A DNA stretch of 64,000 nt, from the NCBI RefSeq assembly GCF_002368395.1, contig NZ_AP018254.1:3534001-3598000 (forward strand). Reading direction: 5' to 3'. Source of the stretch: Calothrix sp. NIES-3974 (lineage in GTDB: Bacteria > Cyanobacteriota > Cyanobacteriia > Cyanobacteriales > Nostocaceae). The notes beneath the pieces are model-generated. The model was given only the letters and a program-made list of their open reading frames with translations, made no database searches and had not been told where the DNA came from. Positions 45,515 through 53,933 of the stretch are shown piece after piece (positions within the stretch are counted from its first letter, which is position 1; each line of letters opens with the position of its first letter). The position numbers and the translations under genes were made by a program.

Positions 45515-45976
45515 GTTATATAGTTATGTTTATTTTTGCTGACTTACTTGGCAGTAATCGGATATTGTTTGATTAGGAAAATGTCCCTATTTCCCTAGGG
45601 AAGATGGGGCTGTTGGCCTGTAATAATTTCAGTATTATGACTGATATAAACAGTCGTATTTAGTGCTTGATTACTCCAAGTATGACCGATTGTCAAATTG
45701 GGATAATCACGGGCATAAATACAAGATGCAGGGTTAGAAAATATAGGCTATAAATAAATAATGGTCGTAATAGTTACTGATTTGTTTAGTTATACAATTG
45801 GTTAATAATTCTGTAATGCTGGAGTTCCCAGATTCGGTGGCGAGTTCATGTATTCAAGGTTTACGACTTTATCAGTATATTTACTCATCTAGCATTGATG
45901 GCATTACAGCATACACTAGACAAAATAAGTAATTTTTTTGTAAAAATCGCCCGCTCAGTCTTTGCGAGCCAAACCC
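45515..45976. other. Intergenic region surE/MBL gene
   Basis: AT-rich. On the minus strand a stop-bounded stretch of about 50 codons (about 45598-45750) includes NPASCIYARDYPNLTIGHTW and has a coding look, but no start codon and no recognised family; it may be a gene remnant. Nothing else is supported. Confidence 0.4.
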
Positions 45977-46882
45977 ATGTCTAGGAACGAAACTAAATTT
46001 ACTGTGCATTTTTGGGGCGTTCGTGGTAGTATACCTTGCCCAGGACAAAACACCGTGCGTTACGGTGGTAATACTCCATGCGTAGAGATGCGAGCAGGAG
46101 GTGAGCGCTTAATATTTGATGGTGGAACAGGACTGCACGTTTTAGGGCAATCCCTAATGCGGCAAATGCCAACTACTGCTCATATTTTCTTTACCCATTC
46201 CCATTGGGATCACATGCAGGGATTTCCTTTTTTTACGCCAGGATTTGTCAAAGGGAATCATTTCGACATCTATGGAGCGATCGCACCGGATGGATCAACG
46301 GTGGAGCAAAGGCTGAATGACCAAATGTTGCATCCGAATTTTCCGGTTCCGTTGCAAATTATGCAAGCGGATTTAGACTTTCACCATGTCATCCCAGGGC
46401 ATTCAATCCAAATCAATGATATTGTCGTAGAAACAGCCCCCCTGAATCATCCTGGGGAAGCAGTGGGCTATCGCGTCAATTGGCGGGGAGGTGCAGCCGT
46501 ATATGTCACCGATACCGAACATTTTCCCGACAGGTTGGATGAGAATGTCTTATGGTTGGCGAGGGATGCGGATGTATTGATTTATGATTCCACCTATACG
46601 GATGAGGAATATTATTCTCCGAAATCGCCAAAAATCGGTTGGGGACATTCAACTTGGCAAGAAGCGGTCAAAGTAGCCCAAGCAGCGAACGTAAAAACCC
46701 TAGTTATATTTCACCACGACCCAGCCCATGATGACGACTTCCTAGACAACGTTGGTATGCAAGCTGCCGAAAAGTTCCCCGGTGCGGTAATGGCCAAAGA
46801 AGGGATGAAGTTGGAAGTTGCGGTTTCACATGTTGCGGCACAGAATTTGACCGCGAGTCACGTCGGTCAATTTTCGGCGTAA
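45977..46882 (+). CDS. Metallo-beta-lactamase-fold hydrolase
   Basis: A 301-residue MBL-fold protein. The zinc motif FFTHSHWDHMQG (HxHxDH) is intact, with later ligands in APLNHPGEAVGYRV (His), VYVTDTEHFPD (Asp) and LVIFHHDPAHDDDFLD (His). KFTVHFWGVRGSIPCPGQNTVRYGGNTPC at the start is typical of a subgroup related to RNase Z and phosphodiesterases that is frequent in cyanobacteria. Substrate unknown. I take the ATG before SRNETKF; a TTG five codons earlier also exists. Confidence 0.88.
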   Translation: MSRNETKFTVHFWGVRGSIPCPGQNTVRYGGNTPCVEMRAGGERLIFDGGTGLHVLGQSLMRQMPTTAHIFFTHSHWDHMQGFPFFTPGFVKGNHFDIYGAIAPDGSTVEQRLNDQMLHPNFPVPLQIMQADLDFHHVIPGHSIQINDIVVETAPLNHPGEAVGYRVNWRGGAAVYVTDTEHFPDRLDENVLWLARDADVLIYDSTYTDEEYYSPKSPKIGWGHSTWQEAVKVAQAANVKTLVIFHHDPAHDDDFLDNVGMQAAEKFPGAVMAKEGMKLEVAVSHVAAQNLTASHVGQFSA

Positions 46883-47093
46883 CACGTAACGATAGTCATC
46901 GAAGTGATTGGCGATTTTAGATTAGATTGGTGATGGAGCGCGTTTTTTGGTAATTTGTCAATTCCGGTGACGATGGAAGCCAAAGTCTTCAGCTTAACCG
47001 TGATGTCAATCAATCCTCCACGCGCTTACAGTTCACGTAGCAAAACCAAATCCCAAACTCGACGTGCCAAATCTGTCATCAAATGGGTGTTCT

Positions 47094-48053
47094 GTGTGGG
47101 TTACATCTTCAACTCAGCTAGCTCGAACTCCAACTGCGATCGCCCTAGGAAAATTTGATGGTGTCCATCGCGGACATCAACGGGTAATTGACTCAATTAT
47201 CCAGCATCGCGATTTCACCACAAGCAGTCCTACCTATGCCACAGTTGTCACTTTTCACCCACACCCGCAGGAATTTTTTAGTGGTACACCCCGTGCATTG
47301 TTAACTCCCCTAGAGGAAAAGGTTCAATATCTCCAGTCACTCCATGTTGATCAATTGGTACTTTTGCCATTTGACCGTGAATTATCTGCCCTTGCACCCG
47401 AAGACTTTGTGGAAAGAATTTTAGTCGAGCAATTGTGTGCTGTTCGTATCAGTGTCGGTGCAGATTTTCGGTTTGGAGCCAAAAGGACAGGTACTGCCAA
47501 AGATTTACGAGCGATCGCGGCTAAATTTTCTATTCCGGTGGAAATTATTTGTTTAGAAACCCATAGCCATTCAGATATATCCTCTTCTGGGGATGGGGAT
47601 GGACGAGTTAGTACCTCCCGGATTCGTGATGCATTAGCCCAAGGAGATATCCAATGTGCTAATCATCTATTGGGACGCTCCTATACTTTAACAGGACAAG
47701 TTATCCAGGGAAAACAATTAGGACGTACCATCGGCTTTCCCACCGCCAATCTGCAATTACCTCCAGATAAATTTTTGCCAAAAACGGGTGTTTACGCAGT
47801 CAGAATTACTATTGGTGCTAGCGATGCAGTCAAATATGGTGTGATGAATATCGGTACACGTCCCACGGTTGCGGGTGAAAATCTCACGGTGGAAGTACAT
47901 ATATTTGATTGGCATCAGGATTTATACGGTGAAAAAATCTGCGTCTATCTGGAAAAATTTATCCGTCCAGAACAGAAATTTCCCTCCCTAGATGCATTAA
48001 AAAGCCAGATTCAAGCAGATTGTGTAATTGCTCAGAATTTTTTTCACTGTTAA
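47094..48053 (+). CDS. ribF: Bifunctional riboflavin kinase / FAD synthetase
   Basis: A 319-residue enzyme that makes FMN and then FAD from riboflavin. The N-terminal adenylyltransferase has ALGKFDGVHRGHQRVI and TVVTFHPHPQEFF; the C-terminal kinase has GRTIGFPTANL, GVYAVRI and the ADP-site text GVMNIGTRPTV. The GTG start gives V(M)WVTSSTQLARTPTAIALG, the usual N-terminus in cyanobacteria; a frame from an ATG ten codons upstream is longer but unlike the family. A 7-bp stem hairpin follows at 48110. Confidence 0.94.
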   Translation: MWVTSSTQLARTPTAIALGKFDGVHRGHQRVIDSIIQHRDFTTSSPTYATVVTFHPHPQEFFSGTPRALLTPLEEKVQYLQSLHVDQLVLLPFDRELSALAPEDFVERILVEQLCAVRISVGADFRFGAKRTGTAKDLRAIAAKFSIPVEIICLETHSHSDISSSGDGDGRVSTSRIRDALAQGDIQCANHLLGRSYTLTGQVIQGKQLGRTIGFPTANLQLPPDKFLPKTGVYAVRITIGASDAVKYGVMNIGTRPTVAGENLTVEVHIFDWHQDLYGEKICVYLEKFIRPEQKFPSLDALKSQIQADCVIAQNFFHC

Positions 48054-48109
48054 GTGTTAATTTTGGCTGGACTGGGGAACACTAAAGATAGGACTCAAGA
48101 AGTAAACAA

Positions 48110-48134
48110 AGGGCAAGACACCTGTTTTTGCCCT
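48110..48134 (+). terminator. Possible terminator of ribF
   Basis: AGGGCAA (48110-48116) pairs with TTGCCCT (48128-48134) around an 11-nt loop, followed by TATCTATT. The U-run is imperfect. Confidence 0.5.
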
Positions 48135-48241
48135 TATCTATTACATTTTGTATTCCAACCAAAATCGTCTCTACGTGACGTAAAATTTTTAATTCATATT
48201 TTTTATTCAGTAACATCTAAAATCCAAAATCCAAAATCCCA

Positions 48242-49150
48242 ATGACAGACAAAATTAACGCTTTAATAGAAAATTTAAATCGAACTATTGTTGGTAAAAA
48301 CGAGGCAATTCGACTAGTTTTAGTCGCCTTAATTGGGGGGGGACATGCCTTACTCGAAGATGTTCCCGGTGTTGGTAAAACCCTCCTAGCAAAATCCTTA
48401 GCTCGCTCAATTGATGGTAAATTCCAACGTTTACAATGTACACCTGATTTATTACCAACCGATATTACAGGTACAAATATTTGGAATCCCAAAACCGGGG
48501 AATTTAGCTTTATGGCAGGACCTGTTTTTAGCAATGTCTTGCTCGCAGACGAGATCAACCGTGCAACACCCCGCACCCAATCCGCATTATTGGAAGTGAT
48601 GGAAGAACACCAGGTGACAGTCGATGGTGTATCCCGTCCCGTACCCCATCCATTTTTTGCGATCGCTACCCAAAACCCTGTCGAATATCAAGGTACCTTT
48701 CCCCTCCCAGAAGCCCAAATGGATCGGTTCATGTTAACTTTAAGCTTGGGCTATCCCTCGGCAGCAGAAGAGTTACAAATGCTACAACGCCAACAACAGG
48801 GAATTAATCTCGCGGAAATTCAACCCTGTATTACCCTAGCTGAAGTGGAACAGTTACAGCAAGAATGCAGCCAAGTCAAGCTAGAACCCAGTTTACAACA
48901 GTATATTTTAGATTTAGTCCGCTCCACCCGTCAGGACGAAGAAATCACCCTTGGAGTTAGTCCCAGGGGTACAGTCGCACTGCAAAAAGCCACCCAAGCT
49001 CTAGCATTCATCGATGGTCGCGATTATGCCACACCCGATGATGTTAAATTCCTTGTCCCCCACGTCCTCGGACATCGAATTATACCCGCAAGCGGTAGGC
49101 GATCGCATCACATTATTGATAGGTTGTTGCGTACTGTGGCAATTCCTTGA
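48242..49150 (+). CDS. MoxR family AAA+ ATPase
   Basis: A 302-residue AAA+ protein of the MoxR/RavA group, chaperone-like ATPases that help assemble or activate partner complexes. Walker A is EDVPGVGKTLLAKSLA, Walker B VLLADEINRA, sensor 1 FAIATQNPVEYQGTFPLPEAQMDRF and arginine-finger/sensor 2 text GVSPRGTVALQKATQALAF. MoxR genes normally sit beside a DUF58 gene; here the next gene is an unrelated protein, 62 bases downstream, so the usual partner is missing or elsewhere. Confidence 0.93.
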   Translation: MTDKINALIENLNRTIVGKNEAIRLVLVALIGGGHALLEDVPGVGKTLLAKSLARSIDGKFQRLQCTPDLLPTDITGTNIWNPKTGEFSFMAGPVFSNVLLADEINRATPRTQSALLEVMEEHQVTVDGVSRPVPHPFFAIATQNPVEYQGTFPLPEAQMDRFMLTLSLGYPSAAEELQMLQRQQQGINLAEIQPCITLAEVEQLQQECSQVKLEPSLQQYILDLVRSTRQDEEITLGVSPRGTVALQKATQALAFIDGRDYATPDDVKFLVPHVLGHRIIPASGRRSHHIIDRLLRTVAIP

Positions 49151-49212
49151 GACGTGAAAATCTCCATGAATTTGAGAACCCTACAAATAGAGTTCTAATA
49201 TTTTTATTCAAT

Positions 49213-50208
49213 ATGAATGAATATACTCTTAATGGAAAGCATGGTCCGATCGAAGTTTTTGAGGATAATACACATTTTCTGGTTCGCATCCATCCCCAAG
49301 ACCGAAATCGGGCAAAGAAAATTGTTGGAAGACAATGGGACGGAAATCGAACGGCTTGGGTTTACCCTAAAAATTTCGCAACCTACGAAGCCCTAGTTGT
49401 AGAGTTTCAGAGAGATGCCGATCACTTCAATATCCAACGACCAAGAACAGAGCCTCCTGTTGGAATCAACACACCCGTTAATGAACCAGATAACGGTGAA
49501 TTTGACAGTCAGTTTCTCGAAGAAATTCCTTTTAATGGTGTCATAGGTGGGAATCGAGGCAATATTTTCAGTGAGCTTGAACAAATTCGAGTGATGATTG
49601 AGTCACTTCGTGATACCTCCGCAAAGCAAAACCTCATACTCGAAGAATTACGTGTCAATCAGGAAGCAACTTCTAATACACTCACTAAGTTTAAGCAGCC
49701 AATACAACAGATAGTTAAAACTGAAGCAGATGAAGTTTTTCCCAAATTTCTGAATTTGGATGAGCCTAAAGAAAAAGAGTTGCTCGAAAAAGCACTCATT
49801 GAACTTGCTTGTCTCACAGTTGGCAAGGAAGAGCGGTTATTTCGCCAATGGGTAAGTAAACATCACCCTCTTAGCCGTCCGGCTGATTTTGTCAACGAAA
49901 CTCACGAGTTTCTCAAAAAACATCTTAGCAAGTTTCTTAAAGATGAGGATGATCGTGTAGACTTCATCGAGCTGATAAAAAGAGCCAAAGATGAAAATGT
50001 ATTTTTCAGTGATAACTCAGATCCAACTATTAAACCTATAAATATACTTTATATATTGAACCATATCCGCAACCGTTTCGCACATCCTCCCTTTAATTTC
50101 ACCCAGTCAGACAAATGGAGCAGGGCTATTCTTTATTTGATGAATCTTGCATTGGTTTGGTCAAAGGTTGTTATGGAAGCGGAGGAAGAGGATGAAATCC
50201 CCTTTTGA
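49213..50208 (+). CDS. Uncharacterised protein with a C-terminal HEPN-like domain
   Basis: A 331-residue protein I cannot place by name. An N-terminal small domain (1-70, LNGKHGPIEVFEDNTHFLV, GRQWDGNRTAWVYPKNFATYE) leads through a disordered linker (75-115) and a coiled coil (about 118-165, ELEQIRVMIESLRDTSAKQN) to an all-helical C-terminal domain (about 185-320). In that domain Arg286-Asn-Arg-Phe-Ala-His291 fits the R-x4-6-H motif with Asn after Arg that marks HEPN RNases. I prefer the ATG at 49213; an ATG-less upstream frame overlaps the moxR end. Neighbours are toxin-antitoxin genes and the MoxR ATPase. An RNase role is inference. Confidence 0.65.
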   Translation: MNEYTLNGKHGPIEVFEDNTHFLVRIHPQDRNRAKKIVGRQWDGNRTAWVYPKNFATYEALVVEFQRDADHFNIQRPRTEPPVGINTPVNEPDNGEFDSQFLEEIPFNGVIGGNRGNIFSELEQIRVMIESLRDTSAKQNLILEELRVNQEATSNTLTKFKQPIQQIVKTEADEVFPKFLNLDEPKEKELLEKALIELACLTVGKEERLFRQWVSKHHPLSRPADFVNETHEFLKKHLSKFLKDEDDRVDFIELIKRAKDENVFFSDNSDPTIKPINILYILNHIRNRFAHPPFNFTQSDKWSRAILYLMNLALVWSKVVMEAEEEDEIPF

Positions 50209-50345
50209 ATCTGAACCAGAACAATTTTACTTTAAGAGTCTAGTTGTGCTGCTTTCTATTCCTGTGTTTCATCGCAATATGATGTACTCACGACACCAGT
50301 TAAATTTCGCGCACTAGTACCGCGCGGCATAAATATACCTACCTT

Positions 50346-50393
50346 TCCCCTCGCTCCCATGCTCCGCGTGGTCACTAGATAAAAAGTTAATAC
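50346..50393. repeat. Short form of the hairpin-chain repeat
   Basis: CCCCTCGCTCCCATGCTCCG followed by CGTGGTCACTAGATAAAA keeps the outer borders of the element that the insertion sequence interrupted at 3597, without its internal stem-loops. Confidence 0.6.
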
Positions 50394-50526
50394 TCGGTTT
50401 ATTTCAGCCAACCTGTACTATTTAATATATTGATTCCGACTGCACCAGAATGGTAAAGCTGTTGTTTTTGACCTAATAATCAAATGTAAGTTCGATGAAC
50501 TTTAAAACTGCATGGGTATAAGACCG

Positions 50527-50604
50527 ATGACCAAATTACTTAAACAAGCGATCGCGCGATTAAAAACCCTGCTGATTGATCAGCAAATCGACGATCATAC
50601 TTAG
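50527..50604 (+). pseudogene. Antitoxin-like gene remnant A
   Basis: A 25-codon frame MTKLLKQAIARLKTLLIDQQ then IDDHT. It is the N-terminal helix pair of small cyanobacterial antitoxins (MTKLLEQAIAxLxxLPxxxQ type) with the C-terminal toxin-binding part missing. Near-identical starts occur at 51693 and 52633, each preceded by AAGACCG. Confidence 0.6.
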
Positions 50605-50631
50605 GTCTCCCTCTATCTGAGGGGAAATAAT
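50605..50631 (+). repeat. Solitary CRISPR-repeat-like sequence
   Basis: GTCTCCCTCTATCTGAGGGG followed by AAATAAT resembles the first 26 bases of the array repeat at 18245 (GTCTCC, a CTC-hairpin, GAGGGGAAATAAT) with an insertion and a few changes. The GATTGGAAAC end is absent. It begins at the stop codon of antitoxin remnant A. Confidence 0.55.
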
Positions 50632-50686
50632 CCAGAAAATTACAGGTCATCGCCTATTATATAGGTATTGAGTGAGCGTTAGTTTC

Positions 50687-51007
50687 ATGGCGTTAGCACC
50701 AGTTAAAATAAAGCAATATGTCGAACAGCGAGGTAAAGGATATTGGATCGTAGGAACACGCATTTCCCTCGATTCAATTGTTTATTCTTTTTTAAGCGGA
50801 GAATCTCCCGAAAGCATTGCCCAGAATTTCCCACTACTGACGCTGGAACAAGTTTATGGTGCAATCACTTTCTATCTTGCAAATCGAGAGCTTGTGGATG
50901 CCTACTTAGAAGAGGGCAAAGCCGAGTTTCGACAACTACAAAAGTCGTGTCAGGAAAAAAGTCCTTTGCTGTACCAGAAATTAAAAGCGGCTCAAGCCCA
51001 AAAGTAA
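50687..51007 (+). CDS. DUF433 antitoxin (VapB45-like)
   Basis: A 106-residue DUF433 protein: VKIKQYVEQRGKGYWIVGTR, ISLDSIVYSFLSGESPESIA and FPLLTLEQVYGAITFYLANR form the helix-turn-helix fold of the family. The usual role is DNA-binding antitoxin for the PIN-like nuclease encoded next. I take the ATG before ALAPVKI; a GTG five codons earlier is weaker. The toxin gene starts 8 bases after the stop. Confidence 0.88.
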   Translation: MALAPVKIKQYVEQRGKGYWIVGTRISLDSIVYSFLSGESPESIAQNFPLLTLEQVYGAITFYLANRELVDAYLEEGKAEFRQLQKSCQEKSPLLYQKLKAAQAQK

Positions 51008-51015
51008 AGTGCAGC

Positions 51016-51369
51016 ATGACAGTAATTCGATTTCAGGCAGATGCGGATCTTAAACAAGCAATCGTGACTGGTACACTCCGCAGACAACCAAGGCTGGATT
51101 TTCGTTCAGCCAATGAAGCAGAGCTTGAGGGGATCAAAGATTCAGATGTTTTAGCAATTGCAGCAAAAAATGGCAGAGTGCTAGTCACTCATGATCGCAA
51201 AACCATGCCAACAGAGTTCGGCCAATTTATTGCTTCGCAAACAAGTTCAGGTGTTTTAATTCTTTCGCAGAATCTTCCTATTGGCGAGGCGATTGATGCA
51301 ATTATCTTAGTCTGGGAGGCATCTACGGCTGAGGAATGGATCAATCAAATTATGACGTTTCCACTTTGA
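51016..51369 (+). CDS. DUF5615 PIN-like toxin
   Basis: A 117-residue member of the DUF5615 (Mut7-C-like PIN) family. RFQADADLKQAIVTG carries the first acidic residues; SDVLAIAAKNGRVLVTHDRKTMP carries the later Asp pair, as in PIN nucleases. It is the cognate partner of the DUF433 gene immediately upstream. The frame is open further upstream through that gene, but the ATG at 51016 fits family length. RNase activity is expected from the family, not shown here. Confidence 0.87.
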   Translation: MTVIRFQADADLKQAIVTGTLRRQPRLDFRSANEAELEGIKDSDVLAIAAKNGRVLVTHDRKTMPTEFGQFIASQTSSGVLILSQNLPIGEAIDAIILVWEASTAEEWINQIMTFPL

Positions 51370-51537
51370 TTTGTTTCTAAGGCTTGTAGGCGATTATCAT
51401 TCTCACGGGGATGTCAAGTCCTAACAACTATATCCTCATAGTAGCAGAAACGTTCATCTATTTTCATTATTCGTGGAGTACGAACTGTGCTGATTGCAAT
51501 CCTAATTTTAATAGGGACATAAAAGAAAAAGAATTTT

Positions 51538-51628
51538 GGCGTTGCTGAATTAGGGGATGATTTGACCACATTTTCAACGATTTTTCGATGGTTTCAAATA
51601 CTTATTCATCCCGCACTTATGCAACGCC
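51538..51628. mobile_element. MITE-like element related to family E
   Basis: GGCGTTGCTGAATTAGGGGA at the left and TTCATCCCGCACTTATGCAA-CGCC at the right are inverted copies with a few mismatches. The 91-bp length and different interior separate it from 58050-58183, but the GGCGTTGC terminus is the same. TTTAATAGGGACATA occurs close outside on both sides (about 51508 and 51635). Confidence 0.6.
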
Positions 51629-51692
51629 AGAAATTTAATAGGGACATACTCGATACAAGTTGTCCTGGGAAAACTGCATGGGTATAAGACCG

Positions 51693-51773
51693 ATGACCAA
51701 ATTACTTGAACAAGCGATCGCGCGATTAAAAACCCTGCTGATTGATCAGCGACTCGGCGAATTGCCACCCTAA
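51693..51773 (+). pseudogene. Antitoxin-like gene remnant B
   Basis: A 26-codon frame MTKLLEQAIARLKTLLIDQR then LGELPP. It shares the upstream sequence AAACTGCATGGGTATAAGAC with remnant A. The C-terminal part is missing. Confidence 0.6.
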
Positions 51774-51892
51774 TTTTAGCGTGAGTGGTTTTTTGCAAGG
51801 CTTTATTTATGGGAAAAAGAACAAAACAAATTAGTATAATAGTCTATAAAATCAATCAAAGGTATTCTCAACACTATTTGAGAAACACAAGT

Positions 51893-52135
51893 ATGACACA
51901 CCAAGAGCTTTTCAGTGAGTTTTTATCTCTACCTGCTGAAGCACAGAGTCAAGTAGCTAGGCTAATCACATTTTTCAAACAAAAGTATACATATGGTGAA
52001 CCGCTCTCTTCAGGATTGAATACAGATTTAGTCAATAATGAATTTATTGGAATGTGGCGTGATCGTCAGGATTTAGATAGTACTATTTGGGTGCGCAATA
52101 TCCGAGAAAGCGAATGGTCAAAATCCCATGACTAG
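51893..52135 (+). CDS. Antitoxin of a VapBC-type module
   Basis: An 80-residue acidic protein, MTHQELFSEFLSLPAEAQSQ then VARLITFFKQKYT, ending MWRDRQDLDSTIWVRNIRESEW. The start recalls DUF2281-type cyanobacterial antitoxins, with the C-terminal tail (x-W-x-D-x-x-x-x-DSxxWVRxxRxxEW) that wraps the PIN toxin. Its end overlaps the start of the vapC gene by 8 bases, the usual coupling. I use the ATG at 51893 rather than the longer open frame. Confidence 0.82.
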   Translation: MTHQELFSEFLSLPAEAQSQVARLITFFKQKYTYGEPLSSGLNTDLVNNEFIGMWRDRQDLDSTIWVRNIRESEWSKSHD

Positions 52136-52520
52136 TTCAACGGTCATCGATACCGACATAATTATTGATATCGGTCGTGGTAGTCCTGAAGCCGTGAGTT
52201 GCCTACAAGTTCTAAAATCTTGTTCTAGACTGGCAATTAGCGTAGTTACTCAAATGGAGTTAATGGTTGGCTGCGCTAACAAGTCAGAGTTACAGACCCT
52301 CGAAAAGTTTCTTCAACAGTTCGACATACTTGGGATCGATCAGCCCATATCAGATAAAGCAGTTGATTTGTTACGTTTGTATCGGCTAAGTCATGGTTTA
52401 CTTATTGCCGATAGCTTGATCGCAGCTACAGCAATTACATGGAACTATCCTTTCATTACCAAGAACCAACGAGATTACCGGTTTATTCAAGATTTAAATC
52501 TATTACCCTATCCCCAGTGA
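52128..52520 (+). CDS. vapC: PIN-domain toxin VapC
   Basis: A 130-residue PIN nuclease. Acidic active-site residues appear in the expected order: VIDTDIIIDI (Asp), VVTQMELMVG (Glu), GLLIADSLIAATAI (Asp) and FITKNQRDYRFI (Asn/Asp). VapC toxins cut tRNA or rRNA and are held in check by the antitoxin encoded just before. Length is normal and the frame is intact, in contrast with the truncated PIN gene at 32354. Confidence 0.9.
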   Translation: MTSSTVIDTDIIIDIGRGSPEAVSCLQVLKSCSRLAISVVTQMELMVGCANKSELQTLEKFLQQFDILGIDQPISDKAVDLLRLYRLSHGLLIADSLIAATAITWNYPFITKNQRDYRFIQDLNLLPYPQ

Positions 52521-52632
52521 AAAACTTAACACCGCATTGGGATTAACCCCTTAAAGCGAATACCTGGAATATTACCCAAGTGAAGTTAGTAAGCATACGA
52601 CCGTCAACCTAACACTACATAGATTAAGACCG

Positions 52633-52761
52633 ATGACCAAATTACTTGAACAAGCGATCGCGCGATTCAATAATCTGCTGATTGATAAGCAACTTGGCGA
52701 ATTGTCAGACCTGATAATGGCTGCGAAGGAATCGACTAATGCTAGATGGACAAGGTACTAA
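52633..52761 (+). pseudogene. Antitoxin-like gene remnant C
   Basis: A 42-codon frame MTKLLEQAIARFNNLLIDKQ, LGELSDLIMAAKESTNARWT. The longest of the three related remnants; it runs into the end of the EamA gene on the other strand. Still too short for a complete antitoxin. Confidence 0.55.
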
Positions 52762-53819
52762 GGAACCATATCTACTTCCGACTCTCGTACAGGAATAGTC
52801 ACAGCACTCACAGGTTGGGAGGATGTGCTGGTGATTTCCTTGAGGGTTTCAGGTGATTTTTTCCCAGAGAGCATATCTCTTCGATTAATCAAAAAAATGC
52901 TGACGAGGGTAAAGCTCACACCTGTCCACTGCAAACTAGTTAGGGTTTCCTGGAGGAGCAAATTCCCAAATAACAAGGCGAAAACAGGTGTGAGAAAGGT
53001 CAGCGAACTTAAACTAGTCAAGTTTCCCCGTGAAGCGAAATAGAAAAATAACCCATAGGCGATCGCACTACCAAATATGGTTGCATATGCTAACGCAATC
53101 CAATCATTCCCAGCTAAATTTTGCCATTGTTGGGATTCTTTCCAACCTGACAAACCCCATAATGGTAAGCCACCGATAATCATATGCCATCCCGTCGCTG
53201 TCACCACATCCGCATGACGACTGACAAAACGGATACTTACTGTCCCAATCGCCATTGACAGGGCTGCCAATAGCATCAGCCATTCCCCACCTACAAAAAT
53301 CGATTGCCATCCCAAACTATTTGATGTCAAATTATCAGTAAAAATACTGAAGAGAAACTCATCTGGTATACCAATTAAACTAATTCCTCCCACCCCTAAA
53401 ACTAACCCCAACCAACCCCAGATACCAATGCGATCGCCGAATAACCATAGGGACAATAGGGCTACAGCTAGGGGTTGGGAATCAATCATAATCGAGCCTA
53501 AACCTGCTCCCGTCCTCACTAAACCCTCTGCGAGAAAACCCTGAAATAGACTAACATCAATCAGGGCAAACCCACAAATCCATAGCCATGCTTTCCATCC
53601 CCGTGGTTGGGGTCTACCCATGAAAATTGCCGCCACTAAAATTAACACCCCAGCTGGTATTACCCTTACTCCTGCCATAAATAGGGGAGATGTGTGGGGT
53701 ATAACTCCTTTCATTGCCACCATCGCTGTTCCCCATAAAAAGAAGGGGGCAATTAAAAGTAAGGCAGAGATGGGGTTCCAGGATGCACGCTCAATCGATT
53801 GCATGGGGTTTTTTATCAA
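52758..53819 (-). CDS. EamA/DMT superfamily transporter
   Basis: A 353-residue inner-membrane protein with ten predicted helices in two EamA repeats (about 18-150 and 178-312): LLIAPFFLWGTAMVAMKGVI, LAVALLSLWLFGDRIGIWGW and, in the second half, ATIFGSAIAYGLFFYFASRG and LLFGNLLLQETLTSLQWTGV. The family exports metabolites or amino acids; substrate not deducible. A disordered tail of about 35 residues ends the protein. It is transcribed toward remnant C. Confidence 0.9.
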   Translation of the reverse strand: MIKNPMQSIERASWNPISALLLIAPFFLWGTAMVAMKGVIPHTSPLFMAGVRVIPAGVLILVAAIFMGRPQPRGWKAWLWICGFALIDVSLFQGFLAEGLVRTGAGLGSIMIDSQPLAVALLSLWLFGDRIGIWGWLGLVLGVGGISLIGIPDEFLFSIFTDNLTSNSLGWQSIFVGGEWLMLLAALSMAIGTVSIRFVSRHADVVTATGWHMIIGGLPLWGLSGWKESQQWQNLAGNDWIALAYATIFGSAIAYGLFFYFASRGNLTSLSSLTFLTPVFALLFGNLLLQETLTSLQWTGVSFTLVSIFLINRRDMLSGKKSPETLKEITSTSSQPVSAVTIPVRESEVDMVP

Positions 53820-53933
53820 GTTTGTAAACTAAATATTATTTTCCTTTACTTAATTTTACCTGAACATGGCGGTTTCGGCAGTAAATAATACCTATTTCAT
53901 AAGAAAAGGGGAGTGATTTGTAATTCGTAATTT

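Larger units (their letters stand above)
50209..50686. other. Intergenic region with short hairpin repeat, antitoxin remnant and CRISPR-like repeat
   Basis: Contains the short hairpin-chain relative at about 50346-50393, antitoxin-like remnant A (50527-50604) and a CRISPR-repeat-like sequence (50605-50631), each listed or cited separately. Nothing else is supported. Confidence 0.65.
51370..51892. other. Intergenic region with MITE-like element and antitoxin remnant B
   Basis: Contains the 91-bp element at 51538-51628, flanked by two copies of TTTAATAGGGACATA, and antitoxin remnant B (51693-51773). The rest shows no gene. Confidence 0.65.

Noticed and set aside
50743-51015. Upstream extension of the DUF5615 frame through the DUF433 gene
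   Set aside because: The extension is an out-of-frame reading of the antitoxin gene; family length supports the ATG at 51016.
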